DNA of 64,000 nucleotides from an uncultured Bacilli bacterium (GCA_934183155.1 CAKPSB010000001.1:159560-223559), one strand, 5' to 3'. Positions 1-9,494 are shown, counted from the first letter of the stretch. Translations and numbers: made by a program. Notes: a model not told the origin generated them from the letters alone.

Positions 1-360
1 CCTAAAGAAATAGAAGGATATAAACTAATTAAGGTAATAGGTGAACAAGAAGGCAGCTATAGTAAAGATCCAATAAAAGTAATTTATGTATATAAACATA
101 TAACTTCTTCAGTAGTCATAAAATATGTAGATGAGGATTTTAAGGAAATTAGTAGTTCTGATACTATAACCGGTAATGTTGGATCAGATTATGAGACATT
201 TGCTAAAGATATAAAAGGATATGAGCTAGTTGAAGTGCTTGGTGAAGAAAAAGGCATCTACGAAAAAAATATTATTAAAACTGTTACTTATGTATATAAA
301 CACATATTTGGTGTAGGAGAAACTGATGATCAAATTGATCTAATCCCACCAAAGACAGGA
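1..360 (+). repeat. Direct repeat copy 1 (MucBP/sorting-signal region)
   Basis: This block aligns almost base for base with 1927-2286 (offset 1926). It covers two MucBP units through the PPKTG codons. Differences are scattered point changes only. The similarity ends just after the sorting signal. Confidence 0.9.
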
Positions 361-501
361 ATTAATAATAGTAATTTTAAAAGCATCAATAATAAAATTG
401 ATAATACTAGCGCAACTAATGTTAAAGATAATAGCGTTTTAAAAATATTAATTATGATATTTTCCGTATTGATTTTAAAACCAATAATTCAAGGAGGATA
501 T
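1..501 (+). CDS. MucBP-repeat surface protein, 5'-truncated, no stop codon before next gene
   Basis: This is the C-terminal part of a cell-surface protein whose start lies before the window. Two MucBP-like repeat units (each ending in a YVYKHI-type strand) are followed by a sortase-type signal LIPPKTG at bases 340-360, a Ser/Asn-rich linker and a hydrophobic stretch (about bases 434-492). The protein should be secreted and anchored to the wall by a sortase such as the one at 2479-3255. Oddly, no stop codon follows the hydrophobic stretch: the frame runs unbroken into the next gene's ribosome site and ATG at 502. The usual basic tail is also poor. Either the stop was lost or the two genes are fused. 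The repeat region is almost identical in DNA to that of the next gene. Confidence 0.75.
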
Positions 502-2406
502 ATGAAAAAAAATCTTAAAAATATGTTAGTTATCATAGTTTTTGTTGCAGGAATGTTTTTAGTTAATACTAAGAACGTTAAAGCTTTAGAAACAGTAGCT
601 AAAATTAATGATAAACAATACAGCACTTTAGCGGAAGCTATTAAAGATAGTCAAGAAAATGATACAGTAGTACTACTTAGTGATGTAACAGAAAATATAA
701 AAATCACAAAGGCTGTGACTTTAGATTTAAATAATCATACTATAAAGACTAATAATAATAGTGAAGTAATAGCAGTATCAGTTGATAATGCCAGCAAGAA
801 TAGTGTTGTTACAGTTAAAAACGGTACTGTTATGGGTAGTGATACTAATACAGGCACAGGTGTATATGTTAGTGGAGCTAGAGATGTAGATAAGAATGCC
901 ATTAAAGTTTTACTTAGTGATTTACAAGTCATAAAGAATAACGCTATTAATGGTGCAGGAGTATCTATTAACTCTGGTGATATAGTAATATCTAATTGTA
1001 CTATTTCTGATAATATAGCTAGTAATTCTGGAGGCGGAATGTATACCTCGACAATGGGACAAGAAAGTATTACAGTAAGAATAGAAAATAGTAAAATATT
1101 AAATAATAAAGCTGCTAGTGGTGGCGGTATTGCCATGGGAGCATCTAATTACTTATATAATGGTTCAACCGCTACGACAACGATAGTTAATAGTAAAATT
1201 TCTGATAATACAGCTAGTCCTAAATATGATAACTATGGTGGTGGCGGTGTTTACCTAGTAGGTAATGGATCACGCTTTATAATGGAAAGTGGAGAAATAT
1301 CTAATAATACTGTTACTAAAGGTAACGGTGGCGGTATTTACAGTATGAACTGGAGAGGTATTACCGTTAAAGAAGGAAATATCGTTAATAACAAAGCTAC
1401 TAATTTAGGCGGTGGTATTTATATTAAAAATGTAAATATTAAATCTAATTCTTTAGAATTAGAAAAATTACAATTAGGTAGTGAAGTTGTTGTAACAGGA
1501 AATAGTTCTCTTAAAGGTGCCGGCATTGCTTTAGAAAATGGGGTTACAGCAGTTATTCCAACTGGAGTAAGTTTATATAATAATGCAGCAACAATTGCTA
1601 GTGATGATCTATATTCTAATGGCGTTAATGGCAATATTATTAAATTAGGCGAAGCTAAGAGTGATAAGCTACTTACTAATTGTAATGATATAATTAACGG
1701 TTGGTATCAAGATGGAGAAGGTAATAGATGGGTAGCACATCCTGATTCTTTAAATAAGGCTAATGTTATTAATGTTAGTAGTGGCGAATATGTAGGAGAA
1801 CTTAATATAAAAGCAGCTCATAATTTAAAGGGCGAAGTTATTACTGATTATGTTGACGAAAATAATAATAAGTTAGCCGACTCAAATCATTCTTGGGGTT
1901 ATGTAGGCGATAACTACAAAACAGAACCTAAAGATATCGAAGGGTGCGAATTAATTAAAGTAATAGGTGAACAAGAAGGCAGTTATAGTGAAGATCCAAT
2001 AAAAGTAACTTATATATATAAACATATAACTTCTTCAGTAGTCATAAAATATGTAGATGAGGATTTTAAAGAAATTAGTAGTTCTGATACTATAACCGGT
2101 AATGTTGAATCAGATTATGAGACAGTTGCTAAAGACATAAAAGGTTACGAATTAGTTGAAGTGCTTGGTGAAGAAAAAGGCATCTACGAAAAAAATATTA
2201 TTAAAACAGTTACTTATGTATATAAACACATATTTGGTGTAGGAGAAACTGATAAGCAAATTGATCTAATCCCACCAAAGACAGGCGTTGTAGAAGAAAA
2301 TTTAAGCTTCAACAAAAATATATTTAAAACATCAGTAATGTTATTTACAATGACAATTTTAAATTTAAAAATAAAAAGAATAAAAAAGAAACAGCTTCAG
2401 CAGTAA
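502..2406 (+). CDS. Secreted beta-helix adhesin-like protein with MucBP repeats and PPKTG sorting signal
   Basis: The predicted protein has 634 residues. The ATG at 502 follows an AAGGAGG site at 491-497. Residues 1-30 form a signal peptide (basic MKKN start, hydrophobic core, KALE after it). Residues of about 60-420 hold many short repeats rich in NN, SGGG and GGGIY, typical of a right-handed parallel beta-helix as seen in polymorphic adhesins. Two MucBP units follow, then LIPPKTG, a hydrophobic segment and a basic tail (KIKRIKKK), which is a sortase substrate layout. A sortase gene lies 72 bp downstream. MucBP units are known from mucus-binding proteins, so host glycan binding is plausible but inferred. 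The upstream gene reads into this one in frame without a stop. Confidence 0.85.
   Translation: MKKNLKNMLVIIVFVAGMFLVNTKNVKALETVAKINDKQYSTLAEAIKDSQENDTVVLLSDVTENIKITKAVTLDLNNHTIKTNNNSEVIAVSVDNASKNSVVTVKNGTVMGSDTNTGTGVYVSGARDVDKNAIKVLLSDLQVIKNNAINGAGVSINSGDIVISNCTISDNIASNSGGGMYTSTMGQESITVRIENSKILNNKAASGGGIAMGASNYLYNGSTATTTIVNSKISDNTASPKYDNYGGGGVYLVGNGSRFIMESGEISNNTVTKGNGGGIYSMNWRGITVKEGNIVNNKATNLGGGIYIKNVNIKSNSLELEKLQLGSEVVVTGNSSLKGAGIALENGVTAVIPTGVSLYNNAATIASDDLYSNGVNGNIIKLGEAKSDKLLTNCNDIINGWYQDGEGNRWVAHPDSLNKANVINVSSGEYVGELNIKAAHNLKGEVITDYVDENNNKLADSNHSWGYVGDNYKTEPKDIEGCELIKVIGEQEGSYSEDPIKVTYIYKHITSSVVIKYVDEDFKEISSSDTITGNVESDYETVAKDIKGYELVEVLGEEKGIYEKNIIKTVTYVYKHIFGVGETDKQIDLIPPKTGVVEENLSFNKNIFKTSVMLFTMTILNLKIKRIKKKQLQQ
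1927..2286 (+). repeat. Direct repeat copy 2 (MucBP/sorting-signal region)
   Basis: This is the second copy of the repeat at 1-360, lying inside the beta-helix surface protein gene. The tight DNA identity suggests a recent duplication or gene conversion between the tandem surface protein genes. Confidence 0.9.
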
Positions 2407-2478
2407 ATTAAAGCTGTATATACTGGCTAGTTTGACAAAGTTTTAAGTTAATTTAAAAAATAAAAATCGGTGATAGAT

Positions 2479-3255
2479 ATGAAAAATAAATACAAGCTTA
2501 TAACTTTAATAATAATGCTAAATGTGTTTATTATATCTTTTATAGTTATTATTTGGAAAATGAATTTCTATCCAAAAAAGAATATTGTTGTTATGAACAG
2601 TAACAAAGATATAGTAGATAAAGAGCTAAACAATGATTTTGATGAGAATAATTCTTTTAATTCAGTATTAGAACAATTAAGAAAAACATATAACAATGAT
2701 GAAGTAGTAGGACTGCTAAAAATTGATAATACTAGTATTTTAGAGCCTGTTATGCAAGGTGAGAATAATTCTTATTATCTTAATCATACTGAAGATAAAA
2801 AATATGAAATACACGGCTCTATTTATATGGATTATAGAAATAATTTAATAGATGATAAAAAGATATTAATATATGGCCATAGTTCCTATAGAAAAAATTT
2901 AGATATTGTTCCTTTTAATGAGTTAGAAAATTATTATAATAAAGATTTTTATGATACTCATAAATATATTAATTTGACCTTAGACAAAGAAATAAGAACA
3001 TATGAAATTTTTTCTGTTTATGTAGAAACAAGTGATTTTACTTATATGAATTTAAACTTTGATAGTAGTGATAGTTGGTATCAACATATACTTAAATTAA
3101 AGAAAAAGTCTTTATATGATACCTCAGTGGACGTCACTCCAGATAGCCAGATAATTATATTGCAGACTTGTAGTAATAATTCTAAATATAAGAATTATAA
3201 AGATAAATATTTGCTAGTTATAGGTAAAAAGATTGAAACAAAAAAAGAGTTTTGA
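2479..3255 (+). CDS. Sortase, class B-like
   Basis: The predicted protein has 258 residues. The ATG at 2479 follows GGTGAT at 2469-2474; an upstream in-frame GTG at 2470 is less likely. A membrane anchor spans residues 7-27. The catalytic histidine sits in YGHSS (His134) and the catalytic cysteine in LQTCS (Cys231), both at the usual positions of class B sortases, and the fold-typical Y..H..I block follows the histidine. The third catalytic residue, an arginine just before the last strand, appears to be lysine here (KDKYLLVIG, about residues 241-249). The enzyme would cleave the PPKTG signals of the two upstream surface proteins and join them to the wall or to each other. The assignment as sortase is firm; class B is likely. 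Confidence 0.85.
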   Translation: MKNKYKLITLIIMLNVFIISFIVIIWKMNFYPKKNIVVMNSNKDIVDKELNNDFDENNSFNSVLEQLRKTYNNDEVVGLLKIDNTSILEPVMQGENNSYYLNHTEDKKYEIHGSIYMDYRNNLIDDKKILIYGHSSYRKNLDIVPFNELENYYNKDFYDTHKYINLTLDKEIRTYEIFSVYVETSDFTYMNLNFDSSDSWYQHILKLKKKSLYDTSVDVTPDSQIIILQTCSNNSKYKNYKDKYLLVIGKKIETKKEF

Positions 3256-3280
3256 CTAAATTCCTTTTACTTAAATATAG

Positions 3281-3311
3281 AAAAGAAGACTTAAAAAAAA
3301 GTCTTCTTTTT
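3281..3311 (+). terminator. Rho-independent terminator after sortase gene
   Basis: A perfect 10-bp stem AAAAGAAGAC / GTCTTCTTTT with a 10-nt A-rich loop ends in a T run. It closes the surface protein-sortase unit. Confidence 0.8.
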
Positions 3312-3620
3312 GTTGAAATTTTATCAATACCCAATAGCAAAGAACATAAAGATATAATTAAGAAAATTAAAGATAGTGAAATTAAAAAATTAGTATATAA
3401 TAGGAAAATAAATAGAAAAATGCTTGAAGTAATAGTTAATTATATATAAGATAAACATACTCCAAGAAAATAGGATAACAAATTTATTGACAATAAAGAT
3501 AAAATATATAATAATTTAATTGATAGTCATCAAAAAAATTATATAATCTTAATTTAAAGCTTTATTTCATAAATGAGAATTTACCATTCAAAAAGCAAAT
3601 AAAAAACTGAGAGGATAAAT

Positions 3621-4256
3621 ATGAAAAAAATTATTATCTTAACATTATCACTTACCATTGTTTTATATGGACTATATATATTTAATTATATTCCTCATAA
3701 AAAATACACCAATAAAGATTTTAAAATAAAAACTTATATTAGTAGTGTAGATAAAGATAACGATGGAATAGATGATCAAACAGATATTTTGAATAATGCT
3801 AGAAATTACATCTCTAGAAAACCAAAATATAAAAGCAAATACTACAAAACTGGATATCCAAATGACGAATATGGTGTATGTACTGATGTTGTCGCCTTTA
3901 GCTTAAAAAATGCTGGATACGACTTAAAAATGCTTGTTAACGAACATATTAAATCCAATAAGAAGTTATATAAAATAAAAAATATTGATGAAAATATTGA
4001 TTTTAGAAGAGTACAAAATTTAAAAATATATTTTAATAAAACTGCTATAAAACTAACATCAGACATCAACAAAATAGAAAAATGGCAAGGTGGAGATATC
4101 GTTATATTCAAAAATCATATTGGTATAGTATCTGACAAAAGGAATAAAAAAGGAATATCATTTATTATTCACCACGCAAGCCCATATCAAAAATATTATG
4201 AAGAAGATATTCTAAAACATCGTAATGATATAGTTGGTCACTATAGAATTAGTTAA
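3621..4256 (+). CDS. Membrane-anchored DUF1287 protein
   Basis: The predicted protein has 211 residues, with a ribosome site GAGAGGAT just before the ATG. One N-terminal hydrophobic segment (residues 3-23) tethers or exports it. A calcium-loop-like stretch DKDNDGIDD lies at residues 44-52. The DUF1287 signature follows: a GYP motif, GVCTDVV with Cys87, then RRVQNL, GDIVIF and an HIGIV/IHH block near the end. DUF1287 proteins resemble NlpC/P60-type cysteine peptidases, so a cell-wall hydrolase role is possible but not shown. It stands alone, between the sortase terminator and an unrelated membrane protein. Confidence 0.75.
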   Translation: MKKIIILTLSLTIVLYGLYIFNYIPHKKYTNKDFKIKTYISSVDKDNDGIDDQTDILNNARNYISRKPKYKSKYYKTGYPNDEYGVCTDVVAFSLKNAGYDLKMLVNEHIKSNKKLYKIKNIDENIDFRRVQNLKIYFNKTAIKLTSDINKIEKWQGGDIVIFKNHIGIVSDKRNKKGISFIIHHASPYQKYYEEDILKHRNDIVGHYRIS

Positions 4257-4341
4257 ATAGAAATTTAAAAGAACCTTTAAATGTAAAAAAATGTATTTGT
4301 ATTCAAAAAACATTTAAATATTAAGAAAACATTATCCAATA

Positions 4342-4350
4342 TGATATAAT
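4342..4350 (+). promoter_or_regulatory. Extended -10 promoter (TGATATAAT)
   Basis: TG at 4342-4343 and TATAAT at 4345-4350 lie 22 bp before the ATG at 4372. No clear -35 box is visible. Confidence 0.6.
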
Positions 4351-4371
4351 TGAAAAAAGGAAGTTGGATGT

Positions 4372-5010
4372 ATGAAAAAAGAATATAAAAAATACTTAGA
4401 AGAAGACATGAATTTTGATAAAATAACTTTTCTTGGAATATTTGCCTTAGTTATTGTTATTGCCGGAACATTTGGCTGGCTATATGAATTTATCTTTTAT
4501 TATTTTAATGGAGGTATGAAAACATTTTATTGGCGTGGAGGAAATTTTTTACCATGGATAAACATTTATGCCACTGGCTCTTTAATGGTGTTTATTTTAA
4601 CATATAAATTAAGAAAAAAACCATTATATATATTTTTGATAAGTGCTATATCATGTGGAATATTAGAATATTTTTCAGGCCTTGGCATGTATATTATAGG
4701 TAATGGTATGCGCTGCTGGGACTATAATAATGAAATACTTAATTTTGGCAATATTAATGGTTTTGTCTGCTTAAGAAGCGTTACCATTTTTGGCCTATTC
4801 AGTTTAATTTTAATATATGGACTTATACCACTGTGCTGTTATATAGCAACCCATATGAAGAAAAAAACCTTTTTAATACTAAGCTTTGGTTTATGTTTTA
4901 TTATCTTATTTGATGAATTCTATAACTTAATATTTGCCAGAATTCTCCATCTCCCAAGAGCAACATACATTTACCGAAAATTAGGTGTTCCCTTCGTCAA
5001 ATTTAAATAA
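4372..5010 (+). CDS. Putative ABC-transporter type IV (CmpB-like) membrane protein
   Basis: The predicted protein has 212 residues with about six membrane segments. It shows the pattern of the putative ABC-transporter type IV family (PF06541): FGWLYEF in the first helix, a WRGGNFLPWINIYATG loop, a LEYFSG segment, a WDYN motif and a final helix pair. The function of the family is not established and no ATPase partner lies next to it. It has its own promoter at 4342-4350. It converges with clpP, whose stop is only 2 bp away on the other strand, so the two transcripts overlap. Confidence 0.7.
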   Translation: MKKEYKKYLEEDMNFDKITFLGIFALVIVIAGTFGWLYEFIFYYFNGGMKTFYWRGGNFLPWINIYATGSLMVFILTYKLRKKPLYIFLISAISCGILEYFSGLGMYIIGNGMRCWDYNNEILNFGNINGFVCLRSVTIFGLFSLILIYGLIPLCCYIATHMKKKTFLILSFGLCFIILFDEFYNLIFARILHLPRATYIYRKLGVPFVKFK

Positions 5011-5012
5011 AC

Positions 5013-5582
5013 CTATAGAATTTTATCTACAAGTCCATAATTTAAAGCTTCTTTAGAAGATAAAAAATAATCCCGCTCAGTGTCACACTGAATTTTTTTT
5101 ATATCTTGATGAGTATTTTTGCTTAAAATTTTATTTAATTTTTCCTTTAATTTTAATATTCTTTCTGCCGCAATTTTAATTTCTGTGGCCTGTCCTTGAG
5201 CCCCACCCAAAGGTTGATGAATCATTACCTCGCCATTAGGCAAAATATATCGCATGCCTTTTTCACCTGAAGAAAGCAAAAAAGCTGCCATCGAAGCTGC
5301 CATACCAATACAAATAGTAGACACCTTACTTTTAATATAATTCATCGTATCATAAATAGCCATACCAGAAGTAATGCTTCCACCAGGAGAATTAATATAT
5401 AAACTAATAGGGTCGTTATTAACTGAATCTAAATATAAAAGTTCTGCAACTACAGTATTTGCTAAATTATCATTAATTTCTCCAGACAATATGATAATGC
5501 GATCCTTTAAAAGCCTTGAATAAATATCATAAACCCTCTCACCATCTTCACATCTTTCAACCACACTAGGAATTAAACTCAT
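5013..5582 (-). CDS. clpP: ATP-dependent Clp protease proteolytic subunit
   Basis: The predicted protein has 189 residues, close to the usual 195. The serine protease triad is present: Ser97 in GMAASMAA, His122 in MIHQP and Asp171 in ERDYFLS. The start MSLIPSVVE matches the conserved N-terminal loop of processed ClpP. The protein forms the tetradecameric chamber that degrades unfolded or tagged proteins with ClpX or ClpC in the cytoplasm. It is monocistronic on the minus strand. I saw no clear CtsR operator (GGTCAAA repeats) upstream. The assignment is firm. Confidence 0.97.
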   Translation of the reverse strand: MSLIPSVVERCEDGERVYDIYSRLLKDRIIILSGEINDNLANTVVAELLYLDSVNNDPISLYINSPGGSITSGMAIYDTMNYIKSKVSTICIGMAASMAAFLLSSGEKGMRYILPNGEVMIHQPLGGAQGQATEIKIAAERILKLKEKLNKILSKNTHQDIKKIQCDTERDYFLSSKEALNYGLVDKIL

Positions 5583-5697
5583 AAAATCACCGTCCTATAA
5601 ATATAATAGGTGTAAAGAAGAAACATTATTCTTTAAAAAACATGACAAAATGTGCTAATTGTGTTAAGCTAAAATTATAAAAAGGTAGGCAAAATAA

Positions 5698-7362
5698 ATG
5701 AAAACATTAAAACTAAAATATAAAAATACATATATTGAAAACATAAAGCCGCTAGAAACCTTATATGAAATATCAAAACAGGCTGAAAAGGACTATCAAT
5801 ATGAAATAGTAGGCGCCAAATTAAACCAATATCTAACAGGATTAAACACCCAATTAACAGCTAATGGCGAAATAGAATTTTATGATCTTTCTTCAAATAT
5901 TGGAAATAAAATATATTCTAGAAGTCTAGAGTTTTTAGTGACAGTCGCCACAAAAAAACAATTAGGACAAAAAGCTGATATTTTAATAAATTATTCCTTA
6001 GAAAATGGTATTTACTGCGAAGTAATTAATGAAACGGTAACTAAACAAACAATAAAACAAATAGAAGAAAAAATGCGTGAAATAATTTCCAAAAAAATGC
6101 CATTTAAAGAATCATATGTCCGCCGTTTTGATGCCATAGATTACTTTAAAAGCCATAATCAAATGGATAAAGTTGAAAATTTAAAATACATAACAAATAA
6201 GACAATAACGTTATATTCATTAGATGGAATATATGATTACTTTTATGGACCATTAGTATACAACACCAGTCTTTTAAAAAAATTTGGTATTATATATTTA
6301 AACGACAATAGTTTTATTTTAAGTTATCCTAATACTAAGCATCCAGATAAAGTAGACGAATATATCCACCATAAATTAACTTTTGAAACATACAAAGACT
6401 TCCAAAATTGGGGAAGAACAATTGATATAACAACTGCTGCAGATTTAAATGAAATATGTACAAAAGGAAAATATCAAGATGCCATAAGATTATTTGAAAC
6501 ACATTATGAAGACCAACTATCAACAATCGCTGAAACAATTTATAAAAACAAAGATAAAATAAAGCTTGTCTTATTAGCGGGACCATCATCAAGTGGAAAA
6601 ACAACCACCGCCAAAAAATTAAGCTTATATTTGCGTGTAAAAGGAATAAAATCGCATAAACTATCATTAGACAATTATTTTATCGATAGAGATAAAGCCG
6701 AGAGAGATAAATTTGGTAATTTAGATTTCTCCAGCATAAAATCCATCGATACTAAATTATTTGAAGAAAATTTGCAAAACTTATTAAGTGGTAAAGATAC
6801 TCAATTACCATACTATGATTTTGTAACAGGCAAAAAGGTATTTAAAGGTGACCATTTAAAATTAGATGAAAATGAAATTCTTGTAATAGAAGGAGTACAT
6901 ACCTTAAATGAAATTTTAACCAAAGATATTCCACGCAAGAATAAATTTAAAATATTTATGAGCCCACTTATTCATCTAAAATTAGATAATCATAACCGTG
7001 TTCATACAACAGATGTAAGAAAATTAAGAAGAATAGTTAGAGATAATTTATTTAGAGGCACCACCGCCGAAAAGACATTAGCTATGTGGCCAAATGTTGA
7101 TAAAGAAGCTAGTTTAAATATATATCCATATCAAGATGATGCCGATGCAATGATAAACTCATCATTAGGCTATGAGCTTAGTGTACTTAGAATATATGCC
7201 GAGCCACTGTTATATGGAATAGATGACAAAAGTACAGAATATGTAGAAGCCATAAGACTAATAAACTTATTAAAAAGCTTTTTACCAATAACAAGTGAAG
7301 TGGTACCTAAAGATTCAATATTACGAGAATTTATAGGTGGAAGCGTTTTTGAAGAAGATTAA
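5698..7362 (+). CDS. Uridine kinase-like nucleoside kinase with tRNA-synthetase-SAD-like N-terminal region
   Basis: The predicted protein has 554 residues. The N-terminal 60 residues look like a TGS-type fold, and residues 70-230 resemble the second additional domain of threonyl/alanyl-tRNA synthetases (a YFYGPLVYNT segment at about 181-190). From residue 285 there is a phosphoribulokinase/uridine kinase domain with the P-loop GPSSSGKTT (295-303), a LDNYF motif and an IEGVH motif. This layout is known in Firmicutes and Thermotoga as a nucleoside kinase; the substrate cannot be read from the sequence. A ribosome site AAAAGGTAGG precedes the ATG. The gap gene starts 13 bp downstream, so the two are probably co-transcribed. 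Confidence 0.8.
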   Translation: MKTLKLKYKNTYIENIKPLETLYEISKQAEKDYQYEIVGAKLNQYLTGLNTQLTANGEIEFYDLSSNIGNKIYSRSLEFLVTVATKKQLGQKADILINYSLENGIYCEVINETVTKQTIKQIEEKMREIISKKMPFKESYVRRFDAIDYFKSHNQMDKVENLKYITNKTITLYSLDGIYDYFYGPLVYNTSLLKKFGIIYLNDNSFILSYPNTKHPDKVDEYIHHKLTFETYKDFQNWGRTIDITTAADLNEICTKGKYQDAIRLFETHYEDQLSTIAETIYKNKDKIKLVLLAGPSSSGKTTTAKKLSLYLRVKGIKSHKLSLDNYFIDRDKAERDKFGNLDFSSIKSIDTKLFEENLQNLLSGKDTQLPYYDFVTGKKVFKGDHLKLDENEILVIEGVHTLNEILTKDIPRKNKFKIFMSPLIHLKLDNHNRVHTTDVRKLRRIVRDNLFRGTTAEKTLAMWPNVDKEASLNIYPYQDDADAMINSSLGYELSVLRIYAEPLLYGIDDKSTEYVEAIRLINLLKSFLPITSEVVPKDSILREFIGGSVFEED

Positions 7363-7375
7363 AGGAGAAGATAAA

Positions 7376-8386
7376 ATGATAAAAGTAGCAATTAATGGAT
7401 TCGGAAGAATCGGAAGATTAGTATTTAGAATAATGGAAGAAGATAAAGATATAGAAGTAGTTGCCATAAATGATCTAACAGATCCTGAACAGCTAGCATA
7501 CCTACTTAAATATGACACATCTCACAGAAGATACCTTCCAAACGAAATAACATATGATGAGGATGGAATTATCGTAAAAGGAAGAAAAATAAAAATATAC
7601 TCACAAATGGATCCAAACAATTTGCCATGGAAACAATTAGATATTGATGCCGTATTTGAATGTACTGGCAAATTTACAGACAAAGAAAAAGCAATGGCCC
7701 ATATAAATGCAGGCGCAAAAAAAGTAATAATTTCCGCCCCAGCAAAAGGCGAATTAAAAACAATTGTGTATGGAGTTAATGAAAATACTTTAACCGGTGA
7801 TGAACAAATAATCAGTGCCGCTTCATGTACAACCAATTGTCTAGCCCCAGTTCTAAACGTATTAAATAATAGCTTTGGAATAGAAAAAGGGTATATGACT
7901 ACTGTTCACGCCTATACCAATGACCAAACAGTTTTAGATGTTCCACATAAAAAAGGAATAAAATCCAGAAGAGGAAGAGCCTCTGCTGCTAATATAATAC
8001 CAACATCAACTGGCGCAGCTAGTGCCATTGGAAAAGTCATCCCATCATTAAAAGGGAAATTAGACGGTAGTGCTATAAGAGTTCCTGTAACAACAGGTTC
8101 AGTTATAGACCTAACTTTGCAATTAAATACCAAAGTAACCAAAGAACAAATAAATGAAGCATTTAAACAAAATGCAAACGAAACATTAGGTTATACCACT
8201 GATCCAATAGTTTCAAGCGATATTATTGGAGATACCCATGGTGGTGTTGTTGATAGTCTACTTACCAGCGTCTTGGAAACAGAAAATGGTGATTTAGTAA
8301 AGGTAGTAGCTTGGTATGATAATGAAATGAGCTATTCTTCTCAAATGGTTAGAACAGCTAAATACTTATTTAAAGATAGAATGTAA
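7376..8386 (+). CDS. gap: Glyceraldehyde-3-phosphate dehydrogenase, NAD-dependent type
   Basis: The predicted protein has 336 residues. The ATG at 7376 follows AAAGGAGAAG. The Rossmann motif GFGRIG (residues 8-13) and Asp33 in INDLTD indicate NAD use. The catalytic Cys151 lies in SAASCTTNC and His178 in TVHAY. The enzyme oxidises glyceraldehyde 3-phosphate to 1,3-bisphosphoglycerate in glycolysis. It is followed by a strong terminator, and pgk and tpi lie 2.4 and 5.8 kb further on the same strand, with other genes between them. The family identity is firm; whether it works in both glycolysis and gluconeogenesis cannot be told. Confidence 0.97.
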   Translation: MIKVAINGFGRIGRLVFRIMEEDKDIEVVAINDLTDPEQLAYLLKYDTSHRRYLPNEITYDEDGIIVKGRKIKIYSQMDPNNLPWKQLDIDAVFECTGKFTDKEKAMAHINAGAKKVIISAPAKGELKTIVYGVNENTLTGDEQIISAASCTTNCLAPVLNVLNNSFGIEKGYMTTVHAYTNDQTVLDVPHKKGIKSRRGRASAANIIPTSTGAASAIGKVIPSLKGKLDGSAIRVPVTTGSVIDLTLQLNTKVTKEQINEAFKQNANETLGYTTDPIVSSDIIGDTHGGVVDSLLTSVLETENGDLVKVVAWYDNEMSYSSQMVRTAKYLFKDRM

Positions 8387-8413
8387 GCTTTGTCCATATA
8401 AACAAAGCTTTTT
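8385..8413 (+). terminator. Rho-independent terminator after gap
   Basis: The stem AAGCTTTGT / ACAAAGCTT is followed by TTT. The hairpin begins within the stop codon. Confidence 0.85.
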
Positions 8414-8489
8414 AAGTATATAAAAATTGACTTAGATATAAAAAAGTAGTAAAACAAATATAATTTAAAAAGTGTCAAAAGGAGTCAAA

Positions 8490-9458
8490 ATGAAAAAAGT
8501 CTGTATAATAGTTCCCGTATTTAATGAAGAAAAACATTTAAAAACATGTCTAAATTCATTAGTTAATCAAACATTAAAAGATATCGAAATAATTGCCATA
8601 GATGATAACTCAGCTGATGGTTCACTAAATATTTTAATGAATTATTCTAAAAAATATAACCAAATTAAAGTTTACCGAAACCTAGAAAATAAAGGCCAAG
8701 GAGCAACAAGAAATATAGGTCTATCTCTAGCAAACGCCGAGTATATAGGCTTTCTAGACGCCGATGATTATGTCAACTATAAAATGTATGAAGAAATGTA
8801 TAAAAAAGCCATAGAAAATAATTATCCATCCATAATTTCGACCAACTTAAAATTCGTTAAAGATGATAATTATATAAAAACAAACTTTAACTATCCCCAT
8901 CAATCAAATAGCTATTTATATTCACCAGCTCAAAGCCCATCAAACATATTAAATGAAAGTCCATCATGTTGTAATAAACTATTCAAATCAACTTTAATAA
9001 AAAAATATAAATTTCTAGAAAATACCTTATGGGAAGACTTTGCCTTTACATATGTCAATTTAATAAAATCCCCAAAAGTTTTAAATATAAATTCTCTAGA
9101 TTATTTTTATAGAAGAGACATCACAAGCGGTGTTTCCAGTACAAGTTATAAACCAACAAAACACATATATGATATTTTTACTGTTGCCGATGAAATAATT
9201 AAAGAAGCCATAAAAACTGATAAATATAAAACATTTGAAAAACAAATAAAATTCTTAATATTTACCATCTGCCTTCAAAGAATAAAAGAAATAAATTCAT
9301 GGCCAAATTCACAAACAGTGAAAGAAGATTTATATAAAAAAATATATGAAAAATATGGTGAATTATTTAATATAGACGAAAATCTTCTTTCTGCCAGAGT
9401 AGATATAAATACTATTAAACAGTTCAAGCAAAAAATAAAAACAAAATTTGTCAAATGA
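8490..9458 (+). CDS. Family 2 glycosyltransferase (GT-A fold)
   Basis: The predicted protein has 322 residues. The ATG at 8490 follows AAAAGGAG. The N-terminal GT2 domain shows VPVFNEEKHL, IDDNSADGS and the metal-binding DADD in IGFLDADDYV, plus GQGATRNIGL for nucleotide-sugar binding. No membrane helix is evident, so it is cytoplasmic or peripheral. The acceptor is unknown; enzymes of this kind build surface polysaccharides or glycolipids. Two GT4 enzymes and an LPG-synthase-like membrane protein in the same block fit an envelope role. Confidence 0.85.
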   Translation: MKKVCIIVPVFNEEKHLKTCLNSLVNQTLKDIEIIAIDDNSADGSLNILMNYSKKYNQIKVYRNLENKGQGATRNIGLSLANAEYIGFLDADDYVNYKMYEEMYKKAIENNYPSIISTNLKFVKDDNYIKTNFNYPHQSNSYLYSPAQSPSNILNESPSCCNKLFKSTLIKKYKFLENTLWEDFAFTYVNLIKSPKVLNINSLDYFYRRDITSGVSSTSYKPTKHIYDIFTVADEIIKEAIKTDKYKTFEKQIKFLIFTICLQRIKEINSWPNSQTVKEDLYKKIYEKYGELFNIDENLLSARVDINTIKQFKQKIKTKFVK

Positions 9459-9494
9459 ATTAAAAAGAGTATAATTAACAAATGAGGTGATATT

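Noticed and set aside
235..501. Internal ATG-like start inside the first surface protein
   Set aside because: The frame is open back to base 1 and encodes MucBP repeat from there, so 235 is not a gene start.
3252..3449. 65-codon frame starting with TTG at the sortase stop
   Set aside because: It runs through a clear terminator hairpin at 3281-3311 and has no ribosome site of its own. It may be chance coding in AT-rich DNA.
5583..5697. CtsR operator before clpP
   Set aside because: No tandem GGTCAAA-type heptads are present between clpP and the kinase gene.
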